In this document: piece after piece, positions 28,624 through 37,964 of the stretch
Position numbering within the stretch: the stretch's first letter is position 1
Layout of the letters: the number at the start of each line of letters is the position of its first letter
IMG/VR virus record: IMGVR_UViG_3300043119_000129
Coordinates: 1-38,579 of that record
Origin: a virus
Strand: one strand, 5' to 3'
Length of the DNA stretch: 38,579 bases
Translations under genes and position numbers: made by a program
The notes under the pieces: model-generated
Told to the model about the DNA's origin: nothing
Database searches by the model: none
What the model saw: only the letters and a program-made list of their open reading frames with translations

Positions 28624-28935
28624 TTACACCTTTTCGAGTATAAGCGTCGATACACCTGTGCCGTCTGTCAGCACAACACGCACGTTGTAGGCCACAGAGC
28701 GAATAATAATTTCATCACCATCAGCAGCCAAAGGCACATCAGCAGTGCGGCAAACAAACTGCGGCGATGGGATTGTGATGTCCATCAGGTCTGTTGCGCC
28801 ACGGCTGGCCTGTGGAGCATCGAAGATGCCATTCACAGAAACAGCACTGCCACCTACGGGAGTGTAAGTGGCAGTATCTGCAAAATCATCGACTGTGAAA
28901 AAGTCGAGAATGTCATCTGCGCTCTCAACGCCCAT
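28624..28935 (-). CDS. Head-tail joining protein (gpFII-like), 103 aa
   Basis: The protein has the layout of lambda gpFII: a start with DILDFFTVDDFADTATYTPV, then VNGIFDAPQ, SPQFVCRTADVPLAADGDEI and a C-terminal TGVSTLILEKV. FII-type proteins sit at the head-tail interface, which matches a location between capsid and tail terminator genes. It overlaps the upstream gene by 11 bases and is followed after one base by the first terminator paralogue. Confidence 0.72.
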   Translation of the reverse strand: MGVESADDILDFFTVDDFADTATYTPVGGSAVSVNGIFDAPQASRGATDLMDITIPSPQFVCRTADVPLAADGDEIIIRSVAYNVRVVLTDGTGVSTLILEKV

Positions 28936-29131
28936 TCTTAGGACCGCGCTTGATTACAGGATCGCGATGCTCAACCTTTGGGGCTTCAGCTACGCGCACA
29001 GCCTCTTCAAAGATTTCGATTTTCTTGGCAGCGATAAGCACCAAGGCCTCGCCATGTGGGAGAGTAGCAACATCGCCCGGAGTAAGCGGACCTTGAGACG
29101 TTACAACGCCACGAATACATTTGTACTGCAT
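28925..29131 (-). CDS. Small protein after capsid gene (neck/connector-associated?), 68 aa
   Basis: The protein starts MQYKCIRGVVTSQGPLTPGD, contains VATLPHGEALVLIAAKKIEI and ends in a basic tail (VIKRGPKNGR). I recall similar small proteins after capsid genes in aquatic phages. No function is known. I chose the ATG at 29131 because CGGAG lies six bases upstream; the frame is open 19 codons earlier without such a site. It overlaps the gpFII-like gene by 11 bases. Confidence 0.6.
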   Translation of the reverse strand: MQYKCIRGVVTSQGPLTPGDVATLPHGEALVLIAAKKIEIFEEAVRVAEAPKVEHRDPVIKRGPKNGR

Positions 29132-29191
29132 GTCATTCTCCGAAGGAGTCGAGGGCCGATACGACTTCCAAATATCGGCCCTCAACATCTA

Positions 29192-31075
29192 TTATGCGCC
29201 GTCGTTGTTGTATGCGAACGAGACTGGGTTGCGAAGTGCAACGTCAATCGTCTGAAGCGCAACGATACGAACAGTACCAGTGGTCGATGCAGTGTATGGA
29301 TCAACCGTCAGGTCGAGGCCACCCCACATACCGATCATGCAGTCGCTGAAGTTACCGAAGTAAACGTTACCAGCAGTTGACTGCTGAGTGCGGATTACGT
29401 TGTAACCGTTAGCCTGACCGCCTTCAAGTACGAACATGCCCGAACCAGCGTCCTTAGCTTTAGTCTTCAGACCGCCGTAAGTGGCTGCGTCCGTGATGTA
29501 GGCCAAGTTACCGAACAGAGCGTTGTCTTCTGCAATAGCAGTTTCCATCGCAACCATTTCAGCAAAGGTTGGAACCGCAGCAGCAAACGAGGTTGGCTTG
29601 TTAACGCCAACAGTGCTGAGGATACCAGTTGGCTGACCGGAAAGGCCTGTGCCTTCCAATGCGCCCTTGTCGATTGCCAGTGCCAGCGATTGCGTCAAGT
29701 CGTCACGGACCAACTGCTCAATTGCTGGTGTCGATTGGAGGATCAACTGACGAGTCATGTCAGTGAACGCACCAATGTTCTTTGGCGTCAAGGAGACAGT
29801 GCCGAAAGTCGCTTCCGACTCAGCAGCAGCGCCGCCTTCAGTGCTGATCCAGCCAGCCGAAGAAGCAGCAGTCTTTTTAGGGATTGCTACGTTGCCAACC
29901 AGACCGGGGAGCATACGCGCACCAGCTTGCATGACAGACGACGAGTTGCGCAGAACGTCGATGAACTCGTTAGCAAGCAAGTTGGTTGCAACGATTTCGT
30001 TGTCGTCAGCGGTGTTCAGGTCGCGCTTCCAGACGCCGAGAATGTCGGTTGGGAGCATAACGCCCTGTGCGCCACGGCCATAACGCTGTGCAGCAGCTTC
30101 CGAGACTTCAAACTCGAATGCAGCGGCTTCGCGGAGGCGACGGTCACTTGGGTTGGCGAGAGCAGCAATTGCACGAACAACCGAGAACTGACGGATTTCT
30201 TTTTTCGTCAGGCCAATGTTTTCGTTTTCAAGCGGCTTGTCCGAACCGATTACGTCAAGCAGTTCACCACGGAACTGTTCAATGCTCTTGCCCGAACGGA
30301 GGGCTGCGTCTGCGAGGTCACGCTTGTTGTGACGAGCGCCGAGCGCGATGATTTCGGAGGCGTTACGGGCGGCAGCAGCATTTGCTTCGGCCCGAACCGC
30401 ATCCAAGTTTACTTCGTCAGTCATTTTGACTTCCTTTTTGATGGATGGTTCAACTTTAGGTTGGGGTTCGAGAGCAGCCGCGCTACGACCCACACCAACT
30501 GACTGGTCAGCGGGGATAGAAACGACAGATACCTCAAGGGGCGACCAGGAGCGAACAAGGTACTCGTCCTTATTCGTCGCGGATCGCTCCATTTTGTTGA
30601 CGCGGTAGCCGACGGAGACGTTCCCCCGGATGCCATCGACAACGTCCTGAAAAATCTCTTGCGCCAAAGCAGAGCGCCCAAAGCGAACATTCGCCCTAAG
30701 CACCCTATCAGCATCGAGACCAACAGATTCAATCACGCCAATTTGGCGCTCCATATCATGGTCGAGTAGCAACGGCGCACGGCCAGATGACAAAAACGCC
30801 ATATCAATGGCATTCGACTCATGAACAAGGATTTCTTTTCCGAACGAGCGTTCGACGGGAAGTTCAGACGACACCGCAATGGATACAGTGCGCTTCTTCT
30901 CGTCAACGCCACGAACAGCAATGTCAACAACGGCAGAACGGCGCTCAAGATCAGCGTCCTTGCGCTCTTCTTCAGAGGGCATGGCCTCCTCGTCAACTGC
31001 CTCCATATCAGGATGGTCCTCAGTATCGATTTCTATCTCGACCTTGATTGTGGCTCGTTCCTCAACTTCTGACAT
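29192..31075 (-). CDS. HK97-type prohead protease-major capsid protein fusion, 627 aa
   Basis: Residues 45-195 form an HK97-family prohead protease: APLLLDHDMERQIG (H106), GNVSVGYRV (S154) and PLEVSVVSIPAD, the His/Ser motifs of family U35. Residues 218-627 are an HK97-fold capsid protein with a helical delta-like part (about 220-330) and a body with LPTDILGVWKRD, VAIPKKTAASSAGWISTEGG and ALEGTGLSGQPTGI. Protease and capsid are usually separate genes. The first start, ATG 31075, follows GGAGCAATTT. A second start inside is described separately. Confidence 0.9.
   Translation of the reverse strand: MSEVEERATIKVEIEIDTEDHPDMEAVDEEAMPSEEERKDADLERRSAVVDIAVRGVDEKKRTVSIAVSSELPVERSFGKEILVHESNAIDMAFLSSGRAPLLLDHDMERQIGVIESVGLDADRVLRANVRFGRSALAQEIFQDVVDGIRGNVSVGYRVNKMERSATNKDEYLVRSWSPLEVSVVSIPADQSVGVGRSAAALEPQPKVEPSIKKEVKMTDEVNLDAVRAEANAAAARNASEIIALGARHNKRDLADAALRSGKSIEQFRGELLDVIGSDKPLENENIGLTKKEIRQFSVVRAIAALANPSDRRLREAAAFEFEVSEAAAQRYGRGAQGVMLPTDILGVWKRDLNTADDNEIVATNLLANEFIDVLRNSSSVMQAGARMLPGLVGNVAIPKKTAASSAGWISTEGGAAAESEATFGTVSLTPKNIGAFTDMTRQLILQSTPAIEQLVRDDLTQSLALAIDKGALEGTGLSGQPTGILSTVGVNKPTSFAAAVPTFAEMVAMETAIAEDNALFGNLAYITDAATYGGLKTKAKDAGSGMFVLEGGQANGYNVIRTQQSTAGNVYFGNFSDCMIGMWGGLDLTVDPYTASTTGTVRIVALQTIDVALRNPVSFAYNNDGA
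30424..30436 (-). promoter_or_regulatory. Internal ribosome-binding site and ATG for a separate capsid product
   Basis: Inside the fusion gene, AAGGA (30436-30432 on the minus strand) lies seven bases before an in-frame ATG at 30424-30422. Initiation there would give a 410-residue product starting MTDEVNLDAVRAEANAAAAR, just after the protease part and close in size to a normal HK97-type capsid precursor. Confidence 0.7.
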
Positions 31076-31140
31076 AAATTGCTCCAAAAAGCGTTTCGAC
31101 GAAACAATAACATCAAACCAAGCAACAATCAATCACGCTG

Positions 31141-32172
31141 TTAATCTAATGCGAAATCAAGAATAAACAGCAGTTCATCGTCGCTTGGGTCGTTCCAACT
31201 GGATTCCGCTCTGACGCCCAGCATATATGTTTCGATCTGCGTGAACGCCAAGCTGGTGCGCGAGTTGATTGGATCAGGCGATGTGGCCACCACAGAGCCG
31301 ACAGAGACAGTTGCTGACAGTCCCGCTAAGATTGTCTTGGCGCTTACGTCAGGAAGTTTCTTTTCTTCCTCTGGCAAGTCAATGAGGATAGCCGGACGGA
31401 ACTTACGCCGTGGCCTTACAAGTGATCCACCGCCTAAGATGGGCTGGATGGGAGTAGCGCCAATGCTTGCTGGGAAGAATGTGTTGGTGTTGGTAAACAG
31501 CGATGCCGTCAGAGTTTGTGGTCCACCAACCTGTGTAACGACAGGTGGGAATACGAAATCGCTATCCGCAAATAACGGAGGTGCGATTGTGTTGAAACTA
31601 TTTGCCGTAGAGTCGTAGAATGTTTGACTATTCGTGAATAGACTTGCAGATAACGCTTTGGTGGTCGTGACCGCTGCGCCATAAAATGTTTGGCTATTGG
31701 TAAATAGCGTAGGCGCAATATTGCTTACGCGGCTAATCGTTGGGCCGTAGAATGTCTGGTCGTTGGCAACCAGTGTCGGTGCAATAGTATTGCTTGATGT
31801 CCGCGTAGGTGCGAAAAACGTATTGTTATTGGTGAATAGAGCCGCAGTCAGATTGCTTGTGGCCGCAACCGCTGGTGCGTAGAATGTTTGGGTATTGGTA
31901 AATAACGAAGCCGTAAGGTTTGTTATTTGTGCAACCGTTGGACTATAGAATGTCTGGTTGTTCTCTACCAGTGTTGGCGCAATGGTATTAGTTGACGTTC
32001 TGGCAGGGGCGTAGAAAGTCTGGCTGTTAGTAAAAAGCGTAGGCGTCAGAGTTTGGTTTGACGGTCCCGTGGGATTAGCCACAGAATCATCATCAAACCA
32101 ACCCGCTGGCTGCAAGTCTGGGTCGAACCAAGCAACTTGAACCAGTTGGGGATCAAATACCCCTTCCGTCAT
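31141..32172 (-). CDS. Repeat-rich virion-associated protein (LFTN-QTFY repeats), 343 aa
   Basis: About nine tandem repeats of 21-22 residues fill residues 38-235, with the consensus L-T-A-S/P-L-F-T-N-x-Q-T-F-Y-x-P followed by a variable spacer. Each probably forms two short beta-strands. A Pro/Arg-rich linker (LVRPRRKFRPAILIDLPEEE) leads to a C-terminal part. I recall LFTN..TFY repeats from prophage and aquatic phage proteins. The position between the capsid fusion and accessory virion genes suggests a head decoration or fibre. It overlaps the upstream gene as TAATG. Confidence 0.72.
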   Translation of the reverse strand: MTEGVFDPQLVQVAWFDPDLQPAGWFDDDSVANPTGPSNQTLTPTLFTNSQTFYAPARTSTNTIAPTLVENNQTFYSPTVAQITNLTASLFTNTQTFYAPAVAATSNLTAALFTNNNTFFAPTRTSSNTIAPTLVANDQTFYGPTISRVSNIAPTLFTNSQTFYGAAVTTTKALSASLFTNSQTFYDSTANSFNTIAPPLFADSDFVFPPVVTQVGGPQTLTASLFTNTNTFFPASIGATPIQPILGGGSLVRPRRKFRPAILIDLPEEEKKLPDVSAKTILAGLSATVSVGSVVATSPDPINSRTSLAFTQIETYMLGVRAESSWNDPSDDELLFILDFALD

Positions 32173-33074
32173 TAGCTTACTGCAGCGTAGATACTAGTCA
32201 CCACAAATGCAAGCGCGGCGGCAGGGTTTGGTAGCGCCGTGGTCAGGCCGGTTGTGCTTGACCCAAAGATGATGGGCGCAACAGCCGCCAACTGACCACC
32301 CGTTCTCGCCGTTCCGCCTTTAATTGTCGGGAGGGTTGTGGCGGTCATAAAGTAGCCGATGTAATAAGCGCCGCTCACTTGAACGCGATACGGTGAAGTC
32401 ATTGCCAGCGTCTTGACGGTGTTGGCAGGCCATGCCGTTGTAGTCTGGTTTGCAGACTGTGCCAGCAAGTTCCGGTTGCCGTCATACAGCGCAAAGAAAT
32501 AGTTTGTTGGCGTACCAGCAGCAGTAGTTGCGCTACATAGTGTGATTTTAGAAATCAACTGGCCAGCAGTCAGGTAGATAAGCTGCATATTTAGTACGCC
32601 GGAGCCAGCTACCGAAGTGTTAACTTCTGGGCAAATCTCACGCGGCATACTTTCAGCCAGTGTTCCACTTATACCTAAGTTTGCATTATTTGGCGCTTGA
32701 TAGGTATATTCTGCCAGTGTAGCTGAACGGTGAACCCAAGAACCATTCTCATTCATGTTGAGATGCTCGTCAGGAAGCAGGGTGCAGTTCACCAAATCAA
32801 CGTTTGTCGTGCCATCAAAGTGCTGCACAGTTACAGTCGTAGACACAGTTGCGCTGGCGTTGTGAATATAGATCGCCTTGATGTTGCGCTGGGTAGACGC
32901 AGCAGGAGAGCCAGCAATGGTCGTGGTCGTGGCGGAAGTAATCGGCGGTGTATTTGTGCGCCCCGGCGTTACCGTTGTGCCGTTAATGTCCACATAAGAC
33001 ACATGCGCGTCAACGTCAGCCGCGCTGCCTGTGACGACGCGGATAATGTCAGAAGTCGAAGTTAAAAGCAGCAT
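32172..33074 (-). CDS. Accessory virion protein, 300 aa
   Basis: The first 130 residues (SDIIRVVTGSAADVDAHVSY, then RNIKAIYIHNASATVSTTVT and GSWVHRSATLAEY) match a domain I recall from aquatic phage structural proteins. The remainder is beta-rich (MQLIYLTAGQLISKITLCSA) and looks like a surface-exposed jelly-roll-type domain. The location among head genes suggests a decoration or head fibre. No catalytic motif is seen. It follows the 133-aa protein gene by 9 bases. Confidence 0.65.
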   Translation of the reverse strand: MLLLTSTSDIIRVVTGSAADVDAHVSYVDINGTTVTPGRTNTPPITSATTTTIAGSPAASTQRNIKAIYIHNASATVSTTVTVQHFDGTTNVDLVNCTLLPDEHLNMNENGSWVHRSATLAEYTYQAPNNANLGISGTLAESMPREICPEVNTSVAGSGVLNMQLIYLTAGQLISKITLCSATTAAGTPTNYFFALYDGNRNLLAQSANQTTTAWPANTVKTLAMTSPYRVQVSGAYYIGYFMTATTLPTIKGGTARTGGQLAAVAPIIFGSSTTGLTTALPNPAAALAFVVTSIYAAVS

Positions 33075-33083
33075 AAAGTAGCC

Positions 33084-33485
33084 TTAAAGTTGGAATATAC
33101 CCGAAACGTTCCAAGTAACCGTAATGTCACCGCCATTTGGCGTTACTGGCAATCCGGTTACGCCAGTATCAATAAACGCTACAAGACGCGATGTGCCAGC
33201 AGTGCCAGTGTCAATGTAAATGACCAATGCTTCAGCCGAGTTGCCCGTAACCGCAGTGTAAGTAACGTTGTCACCATCAAATAGACCGTTGGTCACAGTA
33301 GTTGCAGCAATGGTCTGCGCCGTACCAACAACGCCCGTGAGCGAGGTGAGGAACTGGTGAGCAGCCGAATAGGTGTAGGTTCCCGTATCAACCAAGGCAA
33401 CTTTTACAGTAAGATCGTTAAGATCGATGTTGGCATCACCATCAAGCAAGGCTTGCTTGTAAAGTGGGTATATTGCGTTAGCCAT
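33084..33485 (-). CDS. Conserved virion protein, 133 aa
   Basis: The protein starts MANAIYPLYKQALLDGDANI and contains VKVALVDTGTYTYSAAHQFL, GVVGTAQTIAATTVTNGLFD and GLPVTPNGGDITVTW. I recall this very conserved family from marine and freshwater phages, beside head genes, where it is annotated as a structural protein. It is beta-rich and Ala/Thr-rich without charged patches. A decoration or fibre base role is inferred. Confidence 0.75.
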   Translation of the reverse strand: MANAIYPLYKQALLDGDANIDLNDLTVKVALVDTGTYTYSAAHQFLTSLTGVVGTAQTIAATTVTNGLFDGDNVTYTAVTGNSAEALVIYIDTGTAGTSRLVAFIDTGVTGLPVTPNGGDITVTWNVSGIFQL

Positions 33486-33494
33486 TCTTCAGCC

Positions 33495-33896
33495 TCATTT
33501 TAAGCGGACTATTCCGCGTGGGGACTCTACCTCAATCTTGCCGTTCCGTGCGGTGAGCGTTTCACCAAAGTTGAACACAGCAACTGACCGATTTTCTTTG
33601 GATGCGTTATATATCAAACATCCATCAACTGCAACTGTCAACCGAGCGTACACCACTGGATCGAAGTCAATATAAAACTCAGGTCCGTTGCTCTCGACCC
33701 GCATATTGGGGATCGGGATGCCACCAGCCTCATAACCTTCGCCTATAGCCTCGTTGCTGTCGCTATAAGCTGTGGTCGCGGCAGACAGACGCGCACCGTC
33801 AACATACAGCGCCATGCGATAGTCGTCAGTGATCGCGTGAAGCCCCATCAGGAGTTCCCGTTTGTAGGATTCACAAAGGGCTGTGACTATTGCCAT
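33495..33896 (-). CDS. Conserved virion protein, 133 aa
   Basis: The protein starts MAIVTALCESYKRELLMGLH and has RMALYVDGARLSAATTAYSD, VDGCLIYNASKENRSVAVFN and FGETLTARNGKIEVESP. It resembles the same group of aquatic phage virion proteins as the neighbour at 33084 and may have arisen from a common ancestor. The start lies one base after the portal stop. A head decoration role is inferred from the neighbours only. Confidence 0.7.
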   Translation of the reverse strand: MAIVTALCESYKRELLMGLHAITDDYRMALYVDGARLSAATTAYSDSNEAIGEGYEAGGIPIPNMRVESNGPEFYIDFDPVVYARLTVAVDGCLIYNASKENRSVAVFNFGETLTARNGKIEVESPRGIVRLK

Positions 33897-33897
33897 A

Positions 33898-35517
33898 TTA
33901 TTCCTCGTTAGCCTCTACGCCTACGACAACGCCCTTTTCGTCACGCACCAACTTGACGGAGCGTTTCTTCTGTGGCTGTTCTTGCTTGATATTGACGACA
34001 ACCTCTTGTCGGCGAGGTACTGGCTCGTCCTCATCATCCGCGTCATTATCGTCCTCAACCTCAACACCCTTAGTAGCCTCATTCCCGCCGAACGGGAAGA
34101 AGGCCAGTTCAAGGCCAAAGGTATCAGCCATTTCTTTATCACGCTGCCACTGGCTGAATGTCTCTTCAACATCGCGGCCATACTGACCAGCAACATCCTG
34201 CATGGACATAACACCATTGTGCATCGCAGTAACCGCTGCGTTGATTTCCTTCTGTGGATCGACCCACTGCCAACCACGGGGGCGGAAACTTGAAGCGGAC
34301 GAGAACTTGTTAAAGCGCGATGCTGGAATTGGAATAAAACCAAACTCCATAACGTGCATAAGCCAAGCATTGTATGCTGGGATGATGAAATGTTCCATTA
34401 GGAACTGCTGCATCATTTTGTAAGAGTCGCGCTCCTCCAATGCACCCTGACGGATGGAACTGTAAGAAGTGCCTTCAAGATCGTTCGACAACGCAGCGTA
34501 AGATACGCCAAGGCCAGATGCTATCCCGCGAATAATGCCCTTCTGGAAATCGCTGAATGCAGTTGCCGGATGCGATGGGTCGAACGGCTTAAAGTCAACG
34601 CCGTTAGGCAACTGGTGGAAAGTGCCGGGTTCAGCATCGATGATCGGGACGGTGTTGTCGTAATCGTCGGCTGGGGCATCCTCGCCAGTATCTGAGGTAA
34701 AGAAGCCCATCTTAGACGCAGCCATACGCGATGCTACTAACTCAGCCTCACGGTGAGCGTTGAGCATCTTCAACTGGCTTATTGCTGGTGACATCCAAGG
34801 CTCACCGCGTGTCTGACCCGCACGGATGGGGTCGTAAACGTGGATGATATTCTTCGCGTCAATGCGGTTAGACGAATTGATAGAGATGGACGAAAACTCA
34901 GAATCACCAGGGTGACGCTTCTTCACCCAATAGGCAACAGGACGCTGGAACTCATCGACCTCAACGCCCATGCGGATTTCGCGTCCATTGCGCAGCTTCT
35001 CATTCTTCTGCTCATCAATCTGGTCAGATTCGATAGGGTGGAATGCAATACCGTGAATAAATACACGGTTAGGCACGATCTGAATAATCGCCTCGCCATC
35101 ACGCGCAGCCGCTTCTATCACATATTTCTGAAGATCGATCCAGCTTAGGCGACCATCTGCTGTGCAGTTGCCTTTAAGGGCAAACTGGGCAAAGGCGTCT
35201 TCAATAATCTGGTTGCCAATGGAATCCAGCGACCCGTTTGTGTTCCGCGCCTTGACTTGCAGGGTCATGCCTTTGTCGCCAACCACGTTGGTCTTCAGCA
35301 AGTTTAGGAACCGCTTAACATAAACATCATTCCGCGCCAATTCACGCGAACGGTTGCGCATCAGGACAAGGTCAGGTCGCAGTTCGCTGTCTGGGCTACG
35401 GCTAGATGCCATAAAGTCGGCAAAGAGCCGACCCGTGTTCGCAGCGTGGTATGAACGCTTTGCTACCTTGTTCTGTACCTTTGGGGGCAAACCCAATGCT
35501 TCACGCCACAAACTCAT
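33898..35517 (-). CDS. Lambda-family portal protein, 539 aa
   Basis: The order of motifs fits the lambda gpB portal family: RSRELARNDVYVKRFLNLLK near the N-terminus, VIEAAARDGEAIIQIVPN, FHPIESDQID, NIIHVYDPIRAGQTRGEPWM and EAELVASRMAASKMGFF. The dodecameric portal forms the DNA channel at one vertex and docks the terminase. The C-terminal 80 residues are acidic, then basic (VEVEDDNDADDEDEPVPRR). It overlaps the upstream connector gene by four bases. Confidence 0.92.
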   Translation of the reverse strand: MSLWREALGLPPKVQNKVAKRSYHAANTGRLFADFMASSRSPDSELRPDLVLMRNRSRELARNDVYVKRFLNLLKTNVVGDKGMTLQVKARNTNGSLDSIGNQIIEDAFAQFALKGNCTADGRLSWIDLQKYVIEAAARDGEAIIQIVPNRVFIHGIAFHPIESDQIDEQKNEKLRNGREIRMGVEVDEFQRPVAYWVKKRHPGDSEFSSISINSSNRIDAKNIIHVYDPIRAGQTRGEPWMSPAISQLKMLNAHREAELVASRMAASKMGFFTSDTGEDAPADDYDNTVPIIDAEPGTFHQLPNGVDFKPFDPSHPATAFSDFQKGIIRGIASGLGVSYAALSNDLEGTSYSSIRQGALEERDSYKMMQQFLMEHFIIPAYNAWLMHVMEFGFIPIPASRFNKFSSASSFRPRGWQWVDPQKEINAAVTAMHNGVMSMQDVAGQYGRDVEETFSQWQRDKEMADTFGLELAFFPFGGNEATKGVEVEDDNDADDEDEPVPRRQEVVVNIKQEQPQKKRSVKLVRDEKGVVVGVEANEE

Positions 35518-36101
35518 AGGAAACGTACCTTCATCGTGGTCTTAGTCGGCTTTCCAAGAGCAATGGCGTTATCGCGCCGCTCCTTTAAAACTTCCTTGCG
35601 ATAATAATCACGCCATTGCAGTAAATCCACAATGGACATTTTGGCAATAGAGCGACCCTGAATAGAATAGGAAGACACATCCTTGTCAGCGCGACCCTGC
35701 AACAAGGACTCAATCTTATCCAGCATAATCTCAGCATGGGTGCGTGGATCAGCGCCGTTTACATCTAAGTCCTGAATGGCCTCAAACTCGCCGCGCTCAA
35801 CCACAATGCGATTGTTCGTTGACGTTTGGACTATCTCAAGTTGCCAATGATAGAAGCCGGGTTCAAACGCAGCGGATGTGGCGCTACTGGCCGTAAACAA
35901 ATAATAGCCAGTTCTTTCAACGGCTGGTAATTGTATCTCACTAGAGCCGCCACCAGTAACCCGCGCAACATAGTTGGCAGAGTAAAGTGCAGGAGGATAT
36001 GTCTCTGCAAGAGCCGTCTTTTTCCACTGAATAAAATCGCCAACTACGATTTTCAGTGGTTCGCCCTCTGGTGCTTCGTTCTCGTCAAAAAGATTAGCCA
36101 T
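35514..36101 (-). CDS. Head-tail connector-like protein (gpW-type C-terminus), 195 aa
   Basis: The protein lies between the large terminase and portal genes, where lambda has gpW. The C-terminal part (MLDKIESLLQGRADKDVSSY, SIQGRSIAKMSIVDLLQWRD, YYRKEV) resembles gpW/DUF6148-type head-completion proteins. The N-terminal 100 residues (KIVVGDFIQWKKTA onward, VERTGYYLFTAS) form an additional beta-rich domain. It may both complete heads and decorate the virion. The overlap with the portal gene supports a role in the head. Confidence 0.65.
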   Translation of the reverse strand: MANLFDENEAPEGEPLKIVVGDFIQWKKTALAETYPPALYSANYVARVTGGGSSEIQLPAVERTGYYLFTASSATSAAFEPGFYHWQLEIVQTSTNNRIVVERGEFEAIQDLDVNGADPRTHAEIMLDKIESLLQGRADKDVSSYSIQGRSIAKMSIVDLLQWRDYYRKEVLKERRDNAIALGKPTKTTMKVRFL

Positions 36102-36107
36102 TATCCC

Positions 36108-37964
36108 TCAGCGCCAGTTGTTAGCAAAGCCACCCCTGCGGACGGCTTTTTTACCACCCGCTAAAGGATGGGGTTTATCAGCTTCTTCCGCATTTGGCAA
36201 TTTATGCTTTTCCATGTTAGCATAAAACTTACGGGCCACGCTATCCATATTTACATTTAGGATCGTAAGTGCCGCAATTGCGTACACTCTAACGTCCAAA
36301 GCCTCGTTTCGTGTTCGCGTTTTAACCCAGACCCGCGACGGGAAACCCTTGTGATATCGGATCATCTGCTTTTCGGCAGTCAACTGCTTAAAGTATTCAT
36401 CATCCCGCTTGGCTGGGAAGTGACAGTAGCCTGGGCCAGCCTCATCCATCTTCAGGCGCGAGTAATGCACTTCCTTCGCAGTATCAACGCCAATAGGATA
36501 CAGCGGAACCCTGCCGATGTTGTTCTTGGACGGACGCCCGACAATCGGCTTGCCCTCGCCGCCAACACCCTTAATGGCGAACACTCTGTGTCCAGCCCTA
36601 GTCTTGGCATAGTTGTAAACGGCCCTTGTGTGGTGTCCGCCAGTATCGATACAGGTGGCGCGGACAAGCATAGGCTCACCGCACGGGTGCTCATAGGTCG
36701 CCAGCAAGACCTCATCGACCTTGTGCCATAGCTGTGTGGTGGACGGATCGCCATAAATCACATGGTAATCGACTTGCCAACTTTCTTCGCCAGCGCCCCA
36801 GCCCACAATCTCCACTTCGACGCGGTCATCCTGAACGTCGGCTCCAGCCGTGAGCAGCACCACCTCATCAGGGATGCCTTCGTAATCTTCCTTGCGCTGG
36901 GCAACCGCATAATCATCGACACCCTCGCCAGCATCCTCCCATGTCTCGCCAAGGAAGGTATTAACAAAGGTTTTGAGCCGCATTGGGTTCTTTCGAGCCG
37001 CTAAAAACTCTTCGATGGCGTCAGATAGCACCGACCAGGGCGAGTAAAGTGCATTGAGATGGAACCCTGCCACACCATTAAACGGCGCATTCGCCACCCA
37101 CTCGCCATTACGAACTGCCCTATGCCGATCCGTATCAGACCAAGTCACGCCACATTTATCGCAGTGATACTCACCAGTGCTGGGGTTATCATCCCGCCAA
37201 GTCACATTCGACCACGCCAAGACCTGTTTGTGGCCGCACTCATGGCACGGAACCATGAACTTGCGCTGGTCGCTTTCCATATATGCGGACTCGATCCGGC
37301 TCCCACCCTTATTTGTAGGCGTGGATACTAGAATGATCTTCCTGTTCCAGAAGGTAGCTGCTCTTCGTTTGGCAAGAGAAATAGGGTCACCTTCTTCACC
37401 AGCAGAAGGAGGATATCGATCAACTTCATCGCAAAGAACAACACGAATCGGGCGAGAAGCAAGGGAACTAGGAGAATTAGCGCCGACAAGAGATAGAGCG
37501 CCACCAGGGAATACTTTATGGAGCGTAGTGTTGTTTGCATCTTTAGCCTTACTGTCTTTGACCTTGTCCCGAAGGCAAGGGGTTGAACGGAGAAGACCCG
37601 CAGTTACGCGGTCCTTCGAGAATGACTGCGCCATGTCCACGGTGGGCTGCATCATTAGAATTGGCGCAGGATCGTGAGCCATGTGGTAGCCAATGGTGTT
37701 CAGCAGCATCTCAGACTTGCCAAGCTGCGCACCGCACATCACCACAACTTCTTTAACAAGGGGGTCGGAGCAAGCGTCCATGATCCCGCGCTGATACTCA
37801 GCCCTCGCCGTGACCCATCGACCAGGCTCCGAACTGCTCTGCGAGTCCAGCCGCCGTTCATGGTCGGCCCACTGCGCCACACTCATGCGCGGAGGCGGCG
37901 TCATCTGGTGCATGGCCTTCGCCATTAACTCTAGTGCGGCCTGTCTGGTGGCTTGTTCGATCAT
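36108..37964 (-). CDS. terL: Terminase large subunit (lambda gpA family), 618 aa
   Basis: The ATPase has a Walker A-like GAQLGKS at 78-84, Walker B VVLCDE at 175-180 and the coupling motif STPT at 214-217. A zinc-ribbon pair follows: C240/C243 and C268/C271. The nuclease part has VVLLTAGADVQDDRVEVEIV and CIDTGGHHTRAV acidic residues. These are signatures of the gpA family, which cuts DNA at cos sites and drives packaging. Membership of this family supports the cos-type ends of the window. It overlaps the small subunit gene by four bases (ATGA). Confidence 0.94.
   Translation of the reverse strand: MIEQATRQAALELMAKAMHQMTPPPRMSVAQWADHERRLDSQSSSEPGRWVTARAEYQRGIMDACSDPLVKEVVVMCGAQLGKSEMLLNTIGYHMAHDPAPILMMQPTVDMAQSFSKDRVTAGLLRSTPCLRDKVKDSKAKDANNTTLHKVFPGGALSLVGANSPSSLASRPIRVVLCDEVDRYPPSAGEEGDPISLAKRRAATFWNRKIILVSTPTNKGGSRIESAYMESDQRKFMVPCHECGHKQVLAWSNVTWRDDNPSTGEYHCDKCGVTWSDTDRHRAVRNGEWVANAPFNGVAGFHLNALYSPWSVLSDAIEEFLAARKNPMRLKTFVNTFLGETWEDAGEGVDDYAVAQRKEDYEGIPDEVVLLTAGADVQDDRVEVEIVGWGAGEESWQVDYHVIYGDPSTTQLWHKVDEVLLATYEHPCGEPMLVRATCIDTGGHHTRAVYNYAKTRAGHRVFAIKGVGGEGKPIVGRPSKNNIGRVPLYPIGVDTAKEVHYSRLKMDEAGPGYCHFPAKRDDEYFKQLTAEKQMIRYHKGFPSRVWVKTRTRNEALDVRVYAIAALTILNVNMDSVARKFYANMEKHKLPNAEEADKPHPLAGGKKAVRRGGFANNWR

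Noticed and set aside
29690-30502. Plus-strand 270-codon frame
   Set aside because: It is a shadow of the protease-capsid fusion on the opposite strand; composition is unnatural and no family is recognised.
37177-37677. Plus-strand 166-codon frame
   Set aside because: It is antisense to the large terminase gene and carries no recognisable domain.
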